From Gammaproteobacteria bacterium (GTDB lineage Bacteria; Pseudomonadota; Gammaproteobacteria; Burkholderiales; Burkholderiaceae_B), in contig JAHJCM010000008.1 of the NCBI GenBank assembly GCA_018812945.1, positions 1 to 46,048 of the forward strand: a DNA stretch of 46,048 nt, given 5' to 3'. This document shows, one piece after another, positions 24,864 through 35,081 of the stretch. A model generated the notes under the pieces. That model worked only from the letters and a program-made list of their open reading frames with translations. It did no database searches and was not told the origin of the DNA. The position numbers and the translations under genes were made by a program. Each line of letters starts with the position of its first letter. The first letter of the stretch is position 1.

Positions 24864-26032
24864 TTTCGCAAGGGCGGTTGAATGTTCCCTTTCCAGTCAT
24901 GGATCAACTGAACATTCAACTTGGCCAACATCAAAGCCAGCAAGGCGACCCCACAAGCTATTGCGCCTACTGTGGAAATTCCGACCAGAAATGGCGACAT
25001 GGGTATCGAGATCGCTGCGGCGGCGCCCACCGAAACCGTCATTCCCAGCCGACAGCCCAATACGCTTCCAAGCTTTTTCCCCAACAAATGATTGCCGATG
25101 GCAACGCCAATATGCTTGTCATAAGAAACAAGCAATTTGTTGATGCCCTGAAAAGTACCGTATGCGATGTGCATCAGCGACCGCGTTACCAGACCATACT
25201 GATGAAGATTTTGCCAAATGTAGTTGCAGTTGGCTTGTCGTTTCGATACCAAATGCTCTGGCACTGAGCTTCGGTGCCTCGACATGTACTTCACCCAACT
25301 TTGAATCGCACAGTTTCTCCGATTTTCAGTCTTGCCAGTCTTTTCCAGTATTTTGGTGAGTATTTGTTCTTTGCATGCAAGCAGCTTCCTCGCTACGATC
25401 AAGTAAGCGCTCGAATCAAAACTCGATCTTGTTGTCGCCTGGGCTATTTCTGCCTCGGTTCTGAGTGTGGTCACGCCTGTCTTGATCAAACCCAGGGCTG
25501 CAATACTCAAGATTGAAGAAACGCAATAAAGTGCAGCACCCGCCACTTTGTGCACAGCCATACCACCCAAATTCAGCTGACCAGAAATTACACGACCAAC
25601 TGCAGACGCAATCACCAAGGCCATGTCGGATTTTTCCCCGGATGAAATGAGGTTTCTTGTCAAACGTTCGGCCAGCCCGGAGATGTCGGCCAAGCCTTCG
25701 GCCATTTCCTCCGTATATTTGGCAAGGTGTATTAATGCGCGAACCCCCCGACTTCTGTATTGCTCCGGCAGTACCAAAGCTTTGTCAAACCCATGGGTAT
25801 GACCACTTTTACTCAACACTTTTGCGCGTATTTTGGCAACACGTTCAAAGCCCATGTCGTAGTTGTTCATGTAGTTGTCCAGCCGCTTGGTCAAGCTGCG
25901 AGCCGGGCGAAAAGTCGCTGTGGACGGGGTAAATTGACCGGGCGAGGCTGATAGGGAATTGATCTGCATATGGGGCAGGTAAGGAGGACAATAAGCAGGA
26001 AAGTCGCCTATTGAACCCGCGCCAGATGACAT
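24827..26032 (-). CDS. Large hypothetical protein with hydrophobic C-terminal region
   Basis: A 401-residue protein with no recognised family. The first ~55 residues are Ser/Pro/Thr-rich and probably disordered. A helical, charged middle follows, then hydrophobic stretches: [20 protein letters not shown] (about 180-200) and, near the C-terminus, [20 protein letters not shown] plus [17 protein letters not shown]. Starts at 26032 and at Met 22 (25969) both lack a clear ribosome-binding site. It overlaps the 3' end of dcd by 37 bases and is divergent from the amino acid decarboxylase. A Cys-rich, His/Asn-rich stretch (residues about 240-285) is unlike its neighbours' conserved enzymes. The long uninterrupted frame supports a gene, though its expression is uncertain. 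Confidence 0.6.
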   Translation of the reverse strand: MSSGAGSIGDFPAYCPPYLPHMQINSLSASPGQFTPSTATFRPARSLTKRLDNYMNNYDMGFERVAKIRAKVLSKSGHTHGFDKALVLPEQYRSRGVRALIHLAKYTEEMAEGLADISGLAERLTRNLISSGEKSDMALVIASAVGRVISGQLNLGGMAVHKVAGAALYCVSSILSIAALGLIKTGVTTLRTEAEIAQATTRSSFDSSAYLIVARKLLACKEQILTKILEKTGKTENRRNCAIQSWVKYMSRHRSSVPEHLVSKRQANCNYIWQNLHQYGLVTRSLMHIAYGTFQGINKLLVSYDKHIGVAIGNHLLGKKLGSVLGCRLGMTVSVGAAAAISIPMSPFLVGISTVGAIACGVALLALMLAKLNVQLIHDWKGNIQPPLRNQVFGKVTPTWP

Positions 26033-26148
26033 TTCTATGAAGTCACTACATAGAGGGATAAATGCGCGACAATAGGGCTTGGAACAGGGGGCTGCGTAGT
26101 GGATAATGCAGCCTTGTTTTGTGTTGAACCCCGATCACAGGAAGATCA

Positions 26149-28404
26149 ATGAAATTTCGTTTTCCCATTGTCATTATTGACGAAGATTTCCGCTCCGAGA
26201 ACGCATCTGGTCTCGGCATTCGCGCCCTGGCAGACGCCATCGAGAAAGAGGGCGTAGAGGTATTGGGAGTCACGAGTTATCACGATCTTTCCCAATTCGC
26301 GCAACAGCAAAGCCGCGCCAGTGCGTTTATTTTGTCGATCGACGACGAAGAATTCGGCTTAGGCAGCAAGAAGGAAATCGAAGACGCCCTTCAAAATTTG
26401 AACAACTTTGTGCAAGAAATTCGCTTTAAGAACGCGGATATTCCAATTTACTTGTACGGTGAAACCCGCACTTCGCGCCACATTCCCAATGCGATTTTGA
26501 AAGAATTGCATGGTTTTATTCACATGTTTGAGGACACCCCCGAGTTTGTGGCCCGGCACATTATTCGTGAAGCCAAAAGTTACCTGGATTCCCTGGCACC
26601 ACCGTTTTTCCGCGCCTTGGTGCATTATGCGCAAGATGGCTCTTATTCCTGGCATTGCCCAGGGCACTCCGGTGGTGTGGCGTTTCTGAAAAGCCCGGTT
26701 GGGCAAATGTTTCACCAGTTTTTTGGCGAAAACATGCTGCGTGCCGACGTGTGTAACGCGGTGGACGAGCTGGGCCAGCTGCTGGACCACACAGGGCCAG
26801 TTGCCGCTTCCGAGCGCAATGCAGCGCGGATCTTCAATGCTGACCATTGTTTTTTTGTGACCAACGGAACTTCGACGTCCAACAAAATGGTATGGCATGC
26901 CAACGTTGCGCCCGGCGACATCGTGGTGGTGGACCGCAACTGTCACAAATCGATTTTGCATTCGATCACCATGACCGGTGCCATTCCCGTGTTCTTGACA
27001 CCCACGCGAAATCACTTGGGCATTATTGGTCCAATTCCGCTGGATGAATTCAAGCCCGAGAGCATTGCCAAGAAAATTGCGAACCATCCTTTTGCCAGCA
27101 AAGCCAAGAACAAGAAGCCCCGCATTTTGACGATCACGCAAAGCACCTACGATGGTGTGTTGTACAACGTGGAAATGATCAAAGAGGTACTGGGTTCTGA
27201 AATTGACACCTTGCACTTTGATGAAGCTTGGTTGCCGCATGCCAGCTTCCACCCCATGTACAAAGACATGCATGCGATTGGTCGCGACCGCCCCCGCACC
27301 AAAGACTCTCTGGTGTTTGCCACGCAATCTACCCATAAAATGCTGGCAGGTTTGTCTCAGGCTTCACAAATTCTGGTGCAGGAAAGTGAAAACCGCAAAC
27401 TTGATCGCCATATTTTCAATGAAGCCTATTTGATGCACACATCCACCAGCCCGCAATACGCCATTATTGCAAGCTGTGACGTGGCTGCGGCCATGATGGA
27501 GCCTCCGGGCGGTACCGCTTTGGTTGAAGAAAGCATCATGGAAGCGCTCGATTTCCGTCGCGCCATGCGCAAAGTTTCTGAGGAGTTTGGCGACGACTGG
27601 TGGTTCAAGGTGTGGGGCCCTGACGTGTTGAGCGAAGAGGGCATGAGCCCGCGCGACGACTGGTTGATCCACACCACCGACACCTGGCACGGTTTTGGCA
27701 AAATGGCCAATGGCTTTAACATGCTTGATCCGATCAAGGCGACCATTGTTAACCCCGGCCTGGATGTGAACGGTCAGTTCTCTGATGCAGGCATTCCTGC
27801 GTCGATTGTGACCAAATATCTGGCTGAGCACGGTGTTATTGTTGAAAAAACAGGTTTGTATTCGTTCTTCATCATGTTCACCATCGGCATTACCAAGGGC
27901 CGCTGGAATACTTTGGTGACTGCGCTTCAGCAGTTCAAGGACGACTACGACAAAAACCAGCCGTTGTGGCGTGTCATTCCTGAGTTTTGCCAAGCTCATC
28001 CACGCTATGAACGCGTGGGCTTGCGCGATTTGTGCAACACGATTCACGACATGTATCGCAAGAAGGATGTGGCACGTTTGACCACAGAAATGTATTTGAG
28101 CGACATGCAGCCCGCGATGGTGCCTGCCGATGCATACGCCAAAGTGGCTCATCGAGAAATTGAGCGTGTGGCAATTGATGAACTAGAAGGTCGTATTACG
28201 TCAGCCCTGCTGACACCCTATCCTCCAGGCATCCCGTTGCTGATCCCCGGCGAAATTTTCAACGCCACGATTGTGGATTATTTGCGCTTTGCACGCGATT
28301 TCAACAAACAGTTCCCGGGCTTCGAGACCGATATTCATGGTTTGGTCGAGATTGAAGACGAACAGGGCAATGTGAGTTACTTTGTGGATTGCGTGAAGGT
28401 ATAA
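26149..28404 (+). CDS. Orn/Lys/Arg decarboxylase (PLP, AdiA/LdcC/SpeC type)
   Basis: A 751-residue fold-type I decarboxylase of the acid-resistance/biodegradative group. Residues 1-130 are the receiver-like wing domain (VIIDEDFRSENASGLGIRAL). The PLP core includes SWHCPGHSGGVAFLKSPVG, NGTSTSNKMV, HFDEAWLPHASFHPMY (PLP Asp and His) and the Schiff-base Lys 397 in STHKMLAGLSQ. The C-terminal domain contains LLTPYPPGIPLLIPGE, common to the family. It removes the carboxylate of arginine, lysine or ornithine to give agmatine, cadaverine or putrescine; sequence by eye does not decide which. AGGAAG precedes the ATG. No antiporter gene (AdiC, CadB, PotE) is adjacent, so a simple acid-resistance operon is not seen. 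Confidence 0.9.
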   Translation: MKFRFPIVIIDEDFRSENASGLGIRALADAIEKEGVEVLGVTSYHDLSQFAQQQSRASAFILSIDDEEFGLGSKKEIEDALQNLNNFVQEIRFKNADIPIYLYGETRTSRHIPNAILKELHGFIHMFEDTPEFVARHIIREAKSYLDSLAPPFFRALVHYAQDGSYSWHCPGHSGGVAFLKSPVGQMFHQFFGENMLRADVCNAVDELGQLLDHTGPVAASERNAARIFNADHCFFVTNGTSTSNKMVWHANVAPGDIVVVDRNCHKSILHSITMTGAIPVFLTPTRNHLGIIGPIPLDEFKPESIAKKIANHPFASKAKNKKPRILTITQSTYDGVLYNVEMIKEVLGSEIDTLHFDEAWLPHASFHPMYKDMHAIGRDRPRTKDSLVFATQSTHKMLAGLSQASQILVQESENRKLDRHIFNEAYLMHTSTSPQYAIIASCDVAAAMMEPPGGTALVEESIMEALDFRRAMRKVSEEFGDDWWFKVWGPDVLSEEGMSPRDDWLIHTTDTWHGFGKMANGFNMLDPIKATIVNPGLDVNGQFSDAGIPASIVTKYLAEHGVIVEKTGLYSFFIMFTIGITKGRWNTLVTALQQFKDDYDKNQPLWRVIPEFCQAHPRYERVGLRDLCNTIHDMYRKKDVARLTTEMYLSDMQPAMVPADAYAKVAHREIERVAIDELEGRITSALLTPYPPGIPLLIPGEIFNATIVDYLRFARDFNKQFPGFETDIHGLVEIEDEQGNVSYFVDCVKV

Positions 28405-28453
28405 AAGGTTTCGGGGGCGCGTTGTTGGCAGCGCGTCCTCTGCTGCGCTTCGG

Positions 28454-29662
28454 TTAAGGCCGGTTTATTGTATCAAGTGCTTGCATCAAATCGGCAATTA
28501 AATCCGCCGGCTCCTCCAGCCCAATGGCCAAACGAAGTATTGGCCCGCAGCGGCCGTGCTCGTCTGCAAGGTGGCGTCTTCGGCTATCAGGAATGTTCAC
28601 CACCAATCCCAAACTTTCAGGCCCACCCCATGAATACGCAATCTTGAACAGCTTCAATTGATCGATGATTGCGCAGGCCTGTTCATCCGAGTACTGCGCT
28701 TTCAACACGATCGAAAAAATACTGGCAAAGCCATCGAAGTCGCGTTTGTAGAACGCATGGCCTGGGCACTCCGGAAACTCCGGGTGAAGCACCCGCGCAA
28801 CTGCGGGGTGTTGCTTCAAGGCAGTGGCCACCAGCAAGCCGTTGTCAGCCTGCTGCTTGTAGCGCAAGGGTAGGGTGAGCAGGCCGCGTAACACCAGGTC
28901 GCAATCAGCGGGCGACACACCCAAGCCCAATATCCGGTTTTTTCGTTCTAAATCTGCAAATGCCTTGGTGTTGTTGCTTAACACAGCACCCATCAATACA
29001 TCGGCATGGCCACACTGGTATTTGGTCAGAGCTTGCACACTGAAGTCAAAACCATGCTCGAATGGTTTGTAGGCAATTCCCGCTGCCCACGTGTTGTCGA
29101 TGCCAGTGCGTGCACCATGGGCTTTCGCAAGGGCCACAATGGTTTGTAAATCGGGAACCTCGAATGTGAGTGAGCCTGGTGCTTCAGTCCACACCAGGGT
29201 GGTATTGGTGCGCAAGCCTTCCGCCACACTATTGGCGTTGCAAGGGTCATATTCTGAAAACTCAACGCCGTAGTCCATGTGCAGGCTTCTCGCCAAAGCT
29301 TGCACGGGGCCATACACATTTTCCGGAATCAACCAGTGGTCGCCACTTTTCAGGCAGGCTTGGGCCACCAGTGCAACGCCGGTCAGCCCGGAAGGGCACA
29401 CCAGCGCGTGGGTGGCACCTTCTATTTCAGCCAGTTTTTTTGCCAGCGTGTACTGCGTGGGGTTGCCATGCAAGCCATAGCTGTAGTCAAGCCCGAGTGG
29501 GTTTACTGTTGCGCGTTGGGCTGCCGTGTTGTCAAAAAACGTGCTGGATCCTCTGTACACGGGTACGGGCAGCGCGGAGAAGCCCGCGCTACTGACCGGC
29601 TTGGAGTGAATGATCTCAGTGCTTGGGCCACGCACGGCAGGCTTGTGTTTGAAGGTACTCAT
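28454..29662 (-). CDS. metC: Cystathionine beta-lyase
   Basis: A 402-residue PLP enzyme of the Cys/Met metabolism family that cleaves cystathionine to homocysteine, ammonia and pyruvate. Landmarks are RGSSTFFDNTAAQRA near the start, SYGLHGNPTQYTLAKKLAEI (PLP phosphate contacts), VCPSGLTGVALV, GIDNTWAAGIAYKPFEHG and the Schiff-base Lys 214 in SVQALTKYQCGHADVLMG, then RLAIGLEEPADLIADL at the end. The NTWAAG and KYQCGH variants fit the MetC branch rather than gamma-synthase. It begins 22 bases after argA on the same strand, so read-through from argA is likely. Confidence 0.9.
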   Translation of the reverse strand: MSTFKHKPAVRGPSTEIIHSKPVSSAGFSALPVPVYRGSSTFFDNTAAQRATVNPLGLDYSYGLHGNPTQYTLAKKLAEIEGATHALVCPSGLTGVALVAQACLKSGDHWLIPENVYGPVQALARSLHMDYGVEFSEYDPCNANSVAEGLRTNTTLVWTEAPGSLTFEVPDLQTIVALAKAHGARTGIDNTWAAGIAYKPFEHGFDFSVQALTKYQCGHADVLMGAVLSNNTKAFADLERKNRILGLGVSPADCDLVLRGLLTLPLRYKQQADNGLLVATALKQHPAVARVLHPEFPECPGHAFYKRDFDGFASIFSIVLKAQYSDEQACAIIDQLKLFKIAYSWGGPESLGLVVNIPDSRRRHLADEHGRCGPILRLAIGLEEPADLIADLMQALDTINRP

Positions 29663-29684
29663 AGGGCGCGCCTTGTGTGCCTGA

Positions 29685-31025
29685 TCACAGCGTTTTAATC
29701 ATGACTTGCGACTTACGGTTCCAGTCGTAAAGACGCTTTCGTTCGATCGGTAGTTTGTCTACATCACCCACCACGAAGCCACGTTTCAGGAAGAAATGTG
29801 AGGTTTGAGTGGTTAGTACAAAAAGTTGTTTCAGCCCTTGTTTTCGGGCGTCGTGCTCCACTTTCTTTAGCAAGCGTTCGCCGTCACCTGTGCCTTGCCA
29901 GGAAGGATGCACCACCAGACAAGCCAGCTCAGCCACGCCCTCAGCGTGATAAGGATACATGGCTGCACAGCCCCACAAAATACCGTCGTGTTCCAGCACA
30001 ATGAAATGGTCAATGTCGCGTTCAATCCTGTCGCGGCCGCGGCGCACCAGCACGCCAGCCATTTCTAGGGGTTCGATCAGGGTTTTGATACCGCCAGAGT
30101 CATCCAGTGTCGCTTGGCGCAAACTCTCCAGGTTTTCTTCAGATACCATGGTTCCCACGCCATCGTGCGAGAACAGTTCCAGCATGACACCGCCGTCCAG
30201 ATTCAGCGGCACAATGTGCGCGCGTCCTACGCCGCCTTGCACCGCCAGAATGCAGCACTCCAGATAATCCTTGGTCAATTCGGGCAAATCTTCCTGAAGC
30301 ATGATTTCCCGGGCACGGTCCAGCTCGAGTTCTTCCATCAGTTTGCCGCTCTTGTCAAAAACACCTTCAATCTGGGTGACGAAAATCAGCTTGTCTGCTT
30401 TCATGGCGCGTGCAGTGCTGGTAGCCACGTCTTCCATGGTCAGGTTAAACGCCTCGCCAGTGGGCGAAAAGCCAATGGTTGACAGCAACACGATTGCGCT
30501 GCTGTTCAAGCTCATTTGAATCGCGGTCACATCGATTTTTCTAACCAGGCCAGTGTGCTGTAAATCGACGCCCTCCAGAATGCCCATTGGCCTTGCCGTA
30601 ATGAAGTTGCCGGAGATCACCCGCATCGAGGAATGTGCCATGGGCGTATTGGGCAAGCCCTGAGAAAATGCAGCTTCAATGTCCAGACGCAATTCTCCCG
30701 CCGCTTCCTTCGCGCATTCCAGTGCACCTTTGTCGGTGATTCGCCAGCCTTTGTGAAAGGCCGGTTGAATGTTACGCAAGGCGAGTTGCTCTTCAACCTG
30801 TGGGCGCGAACCGCACACCAGCACAATGCGCATACCCATGGCGTGCAACAGTGAAAGATCTTGCGCCAGTGAATTCAGATAGCCCTGGTGGGCGAGTTCA
30901 CCATCAACAGCCACCACAAAGGTTTTACCCCGAAAAGCATGAATGTAAGGCGCAACAGTTCGCAGCCATTGAACGAAGGTTTGGCTGTTCATGGAGAGGT
31001 CGTCGTTGCTGGGGGCGTTACTCAT
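29685..31025 (-). CDS. argA: Amino-acid N-acetyltransferase (N-acetylglutamate synthase)
   Basis: First step of arginine biosynthesis: acetyl-CoA plus glutamate gives N-acetylglutamate. The 446-residue product has the two-domain ArgA form: an N-terminal amino-acid-kinase-like domain (about residues 20-290; FRGKTFVVAVDGELAHQG and VLVCGSRPQVEEQL) that binds arginine for feedback control, and a C-terminal GNAT domain (about 300-446; LACLVVHPSWQGTGDGERLL with the acetyl-CoA-binding QGTGDG loop). Length is as usual for ArgA. It is divergent from hrpA and followed by metC. Confidence 0.95.
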   Translation of the reverse strand: MSNAPSNDDLSMNSQTFVQWLRTVAPYIHAFRGKTFVVAVDGELAHQGYLNSLAQDLSLLHAMGMRIVLVCGSRPQVEEQLALRNIQPAFHKGWRITDKGALECAKEAAGELRLDIEAAFSQGLPNTPMAHSSMRVISGNFITARPMGILEGVDLQHTGLVRKIDVTAIQMSLNSSAIVLLSTIGFSPTGEAFNLTMEDVATSTARAMKADKLIFVTQIEGVFDKSGKLMEELELDRAREIMLQEDLPELTKDYLECCILAVQGGVGRAHIVPLNLDGGVMLELFSHDGVGTMVSEENLESLRQATLDDSGGIKTLIEPLEMAGVLVRRGRDRIERDIDHFIVLEHDGILWGCAAMYPYHAEGVAELACLVVHPSWQGTGDGERLLKKVEHDARKQGLKQLFVLTTQTSHFFLKRGFVVGDVDKLPIERKRLYDWNRKSQVMIKTL

Positions 31026-31175
31026 TGGCTTTGGGGCTGTCCTGAAAAAAGGGAATACACTGTGGGCAGCCGCGGCCGCTCGTTCGATTGATTATAATTT
31101 CCGATCGCGCGTAGTCCAGCCTTCGCACTGTTTTTCCCCGATTTGATCGGAATTTGAACCCTATATTGGTCATTT

Positions 31176-34100
31176 GTGTTGTCAAAAGAACAAACCCTTC
31201 AATCCCTACCCGAAATTCGATACCCCGAAGAGCTGCCGGTTTCCCAACGACGTGAGGAAATCAAAAGGTTGATTGCCGCGAATCAGGTGGTGATTGTGTG
31301 CGGTGAAACAGGTTCGGGTAAAACCACGCAATTACCAAAAATGTGTCTGGAGCTGGGCCGTGGACTGAAAGGCCAAAGCATTGTTCACACGCAGCCGCGC
31401 CGATTGGCAGCAACTGCCACCGCCAAGCGAATTGCGCAGGAACTGGATTCCGAGCTTGGGCAATGGGTGGGTTTTAAGATCCGTTTTCAAGACCAATCCA
31501 GCGCCAGCACTGCGGTGAAACTGGTAACGGATGGTATTTTGCTGGCCGAAAGCCAGACTGACCCACTGTTCAAGAAGTACGACACCATCATCATTGATGA
31601 AGCGCACGAGCGTAGCCTGAACATTGACTTTCTTTTTGGATACCTGAAAGACGTCTTGTCCAAGCGCCCCGATCTGAAGTTGATTGTGACTTCAGCCACG
31701 ATCGATGCAGAGCGTTTTTCCAAGCATTTTGAGAATGCGCAGGGTCAGCCTGCGCCTGTCATCGAAGTATCGGGCCGTTTGTACCCTGTAGAAATTCGTT
31801 ACAAAGACCCCAACGATTTCGACACCAATCGCCGTAAGAATGCACCAGTCAACCCGGCCGACGAAGTGGATGAGGATGCATTTCAGGCTGCGACGCTGGA
31901 TGCCGTGGAAGAACTTTGCCGAGAGGGGCAGGGAGACATTCTCATGTTCCTTCCCGGCGAGCGGGAAATTCGCGACATGGCGAATTTCCTGAACAAAAAC
32001 ATGCGGCAGACGCTGGAGATACTTCCGCTGTTTGCACGGCTTACTGCGCAAGAACAGGAACGCATTTTCAAGCCCAGTGGCCGCAGGCGAATTGTGCTGT
32101 CCACCAACGTGGCGGAAACCTCGCTGACTGTACCTGGTATTCGATACGTAATTGATTCTGGCGTGGCCCGCGTAAAGCGCTACAGCTACCGCAACAAGGT
32201 TGAAATGTTGCAGGTGGAGCGTATCTCCAAAGCATCAGCCAATCAGCGGGCAGGCCGTTGCGGTCGCGTTGCGAACGGTGTGTGTATCCGCTTGTATGCC
32301 GAGGCCGATTTTGCAGGCCGTGCCGATTACACCGATCCGGAAATTCTTCGTTCCTCGCTGGCGTCGGTTATTTTGCGCATGAAGAGCCTGCACCTGACTG
32401 AAGTGGAAGACTTTCCATTCCTGCAGCGCCCCATGGGCCGGGCAATTGCAGATGGCTACCAGTTGCTCAGCGAATTGAATGCGCTGGACGAGGCAGGGCA
32501 TTTGACAAAGATCGGCCGCGCGCTGGCCAAGTTGCCGCTAGACCCCCGCATTGCCAGAATGCTGTTCGAAGCGAGCCAGCGTGGGTGTTTAAGCGAATTG
32601 CTGGTGTTGGCTGCTGCCTTGTCGATTCAAGACCCACGAGATCGACCGATTGATGCACAGGAAGCGGCGGACAACGCTCAGCAGCAATTCAACGATACAG
32701 AATCAGACTTCATGTCATTTCTTAAATTGTGGAATTATTATATTGAATTAAAAGAAAAAGAGTTAACAAACCGAGAGATAAAAAGTACGCTTCAGCGCAA
32801 GTTTTTGTCGGCGAATCGCCTGCGCGAGTGGGGTGAAGTTCACCAGCAGCTGACTGCCATGGTGAAAGATCAGAAGTGGACATTGAACGCCACGCCAGCC
32901 ACTTACGACCAAATTCACCTCGCCCTCATGGCCGGTTTGTTGGGCAATATTGGTTTGAAGCACGAGACAGATCCGGTTTATCTGGGCGCTCGCAGCATCA
33001 AGTTTTCAATTCATCCCGGCTCCAATTTGTTCAAGAAAGGTGGCAAATGGATCATGGCGGCCGAGCTGGTGGAGACCACCCGGCTATACGCCCGAAGTGT
33101 GGCCAAAATTCAGCCTGACTGGATCGAGAAGGTCGGCGCGCATTTGGTAAAGCGCAACCACAGCAACCCACATTGGGAAAAAGGCTCTGGTCAGGCCGTG
33201 GCTTTGGAGACGGGCACCATTTATGGCCTGCCCATCTACTCGCAGCGCCGCATCAGTTTGGCCAGGTTTAATCAAGCGGATGCGCGCAGGTTGATGATTC
33301 ATGAAGGACTGGTCCCCGGGCAGGTGAAAACCAATGTGCCTTTTTATGTTCACAACCGCAAACTGGTAGAAGACCTGGAAAAGCTGGAACACAAGGCCCG
33401 CCGTCAGGATATTCTGGTCGATGAAGCCCTGATTGCGCAGTTTTACGACGACAAGCTGCCAAGTGGCGTGTACAACCAGCAAACCCTCGAGAACTGGGCG
33501 AAACAGGCCAGCAAGGAAGACCTTGCTGCGCTGTACTTGAACAAGGAAGACTTGCTGAGCAAAAAGGCAGGCGACATCACAACCGAGTTCTACCCAAAGA
33601 AACTGGAAATGGGCGGATTGGCGTTTGATCTGAGTTATCACTTTGAGCCCGGAAGCCCGCGAGATGGGGTTACCTTGACCATACCGCTGATGTTGTTGAA
33701 CCAGGTGAACGCCGGGCGCACTGAATGGCTTGTGCCGGGCATGTTGAAGGAAAAAGCTTTGTTGCTGCTGAAAAGCTTGCCACAGAAGCTTCGCCGTCAC
33801 TGTGTGCCTGTCCCGCAGTTTGCAGAAAAGTTTGCACAGGCGCATTTCGATTCAAAGCTCTACGACAAACCTCTGCTAGAGCGCCTTCGCGATTTTGTAG
33901 CCAGTGAAACACCTGCCAGGCCGCTGCTGAGTGATTTCCGGATTGAAACCCTGCCACCGCATCACTTCATGAATTTCAAGCTGATTGACGAGCACGGTCG
34001 ACAGCTCGACATGCAGCGCAGCTTGTCGGCGCTGAAGGCGGAGTGGGGCCGCAAGGCGCAGGAAAGTTTTAAAAGCTCAGACGTGGTGGAGCAGGTGCGT

Positions 34101-35069
34101 GCCCAAGTGGGTACTGCAGCCAGCGTTGCTCCCCAATCTTCAGCGACTGGCAAAACGTTGGGCAACCCCACAAAGTCAGCGACTTCATCCAACACAAGTA
34201 GCTTTGGTGATCAGCCGATCACAGACTGGAGCTTTGGCAGCTTGCCTGACATGCTTGAAATCAAGCGCGGCGGGCAAACTTTCTTTGGTTACCCGGCTCT
34301 GAAAGACATGGGCGAACACTGCCTGGTCGAGGTGTTCGATGAAGAGGACATTGCCCGCAAGGTTCACCTGGATGGCGTGCTTCGCCTGTTCAACATTGCC
34401 TTGAAAGAACCACTGAAGTACCTGACCAAAAACCTGCTTGATTTCCAGAAAGTCGCGATGTTTTACATGCCATTGGGTTCATCTGAAGAACTTCAGCAGC
34501 AATGGATCAAACTGACCTTGATGAGAAGCGCTCTTGCAAACGGTTTACCCACCACGCAAGAAGAATTCAATGCCAAGGTTCAGGAAGCGCGAGCCAGAAT
34601 GAATCTGATTGCACAGGAAATTGGCAAAATACTACTGATCATATTGAATGAATACAGCACGCTGAATAAAAAACTGCAGGCATCGGCCAAGGCGTTTCCT
34701 GACTGTGTGGCTGACATTCAAAACCAGTTGAACTGGTTGCTACCCAAAGGCTTCTTGCTGAAAAAGCCTTGGGAGCAATTGACCCATTACCCACGCTATC
34801 TGAAGGCTGCGCAAATTCGTCTGGAGCGTGTTCGCAATTCAATTGATCGGGACAAGCAGTTGATGAAAGATGTCATGGATCTTCAATTACACTGGGTTCG
34901 TGCCAGTTCGCAATTGAAAGGTCAGGAAGATGAAAGCCTGAGCCAGTTTGCCTGGCAGCTTCAGGAACTTCGCGTGTCGCTGTTTGCCCAAGAGCTTCGA
35001 ACGCCCATGCCTGTTTCAGTCAAGCGTTTGCAAAAAGCCTGGGAGACAATGGCCAGGCGACAACAATAA
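31176..35069 (+). CDS. hrpA: ATP-dependent RNA helicase HrpA
   Basis: A 1297-residue DEAH-box RNA helicase, the usual length for HrpA. Motif I is GETGSGKTT (residues 43-51), motif II DEAH (141-144), motif III SAT, and motif VI QRAGRCGR in the second RecA domain. It is followed by the HA2/ratchet and OB-fold regions (LPLDPRIARMLFEAS, GLLGNIGLKHE) and the long C-terminal DUF3418 domain characteristic of HrpA. HrpA has been linked to rescue of stalled translation and mRNA processing. The start is GTG 31176 with no obvious ribosome-binding site. The 106 bases between this gene and argA contain ATTATAAT (31091-31098), readable as a -10 element on either strand. Confidence 0.95.
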   Translation: MLSKEQTLQSLPEIRYPEELPVSQRREEIKRLIAANQVVIVCGETGSGKTTQLPKMCLELGRGLKGQSIVHTQPRRLAATATAKRIAQELDSELGQWVGFKIRFQDQSSASTAVKLVTDGILLAESQTDPLFKKYDTIIIDEAHERSLNIDFLFGYLKDVLSKRPDLKLIVTSATIDAERFSKHFENAQGQPAPVIEVSGRLYPVEIRYKDPNDFDTNRRKNAPVNPADEVDEDAFQAATLDAVEELCREGQGDILMFLPGEREIRDMANFLNKNMRQTLEILPLFARLTAQEQERIFKPSGRRRIVLSTNVAETSLTVPGIRYVIDSGVARVKRYSYRNKVEMLQVERISKASANQRAGRCGRVANGVCIRLYAEADFAGRADYTDPEILRSSLASVILRMKSLHLTEVEDFPFLQRPMGRAIADGYQLLSELNALDEAGHLTKIGRALAKLPLDPRIARMLFEASQRGCLSELLVLAAALSIQDPRDRPIDAQEAADNAQQQFNDTESDFMSFLKLWNYYIELKEKELTNREIKSTLQRKFLSANRLREWGEVHQQLTAMVKDQKWTLNATPATYDQIHLALMAGLLGNIGLKHETDPVYLGARSIKFSIHPGSNLFKKGGKWIMAAELVETTRLYARSVAKIQPDWIEKVGAHLVKRNHSNPHWEKGSGQAVALETGTIYGLPIYSQRRISLARFNQADARRLMIHEGLVPGQVKTNVPFYVHNRKLVEDLEKLEHKARRQDILVDEALIAQFYDDKLPSGVYNQQTLENWAKQASKEDLAALYLNKEDLLSKKAGDITTEFYPKKLEMGGLAFDLSYHFEPGSPRDGVTLTIPLMLLNQVNAGRTEWLVPGMLKEKALLLLKSLPQKLRRHCVPVPQFAEKFAQAHFDSKLYDKPLLERLRDFVASETPARPLLSDFRIETLPPHHFMNFKLIDEHGRQLDMQRSLSALKAEWGRKAQESFKSSDVVEQVRAQVGTAASVAPQSSATGKTLGNPTKSATSSNTSSFGDQPITDWSFGSLPDMLEIKRGGQTFFGYPALKDMGEHCLVEVFDEEDIARKVHLDGVLRLFNIALKEPLKYLTKNLLDFQKVAMFYMPLGSSEELQQQWIKLTLMRSALANGLPTTQEEFNAKVQEARARMNLIAQEIGKILLIILNEYSTLNKKLQASAKAFPDCVADIQNQLNWLLPKGFLLKKPWEQLTHYPRYLKAAQIRLERVRNSIDRDKQLMKDVMDLQLHWVRASSQLKGQEDESLSQFAWQLQELRVSLFAQELRTPMPVSVKRLQKAWETMARRQQ

Positions 35070-35081
35070 AAGGAAGGTCAC

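Noticed and set aside
26359-27336. 325-codon open frame on the minus strand
   Set aside because: It lies wholly inside the decarboxylase gene, has no ribosome-binding site, and its His/Val/Asn-rich translation is typical of an antisense shadow. Other long antisense frames (27364-28152, 33084-33845, 21773-22396, 10113-10799) are rejected for the same reason.
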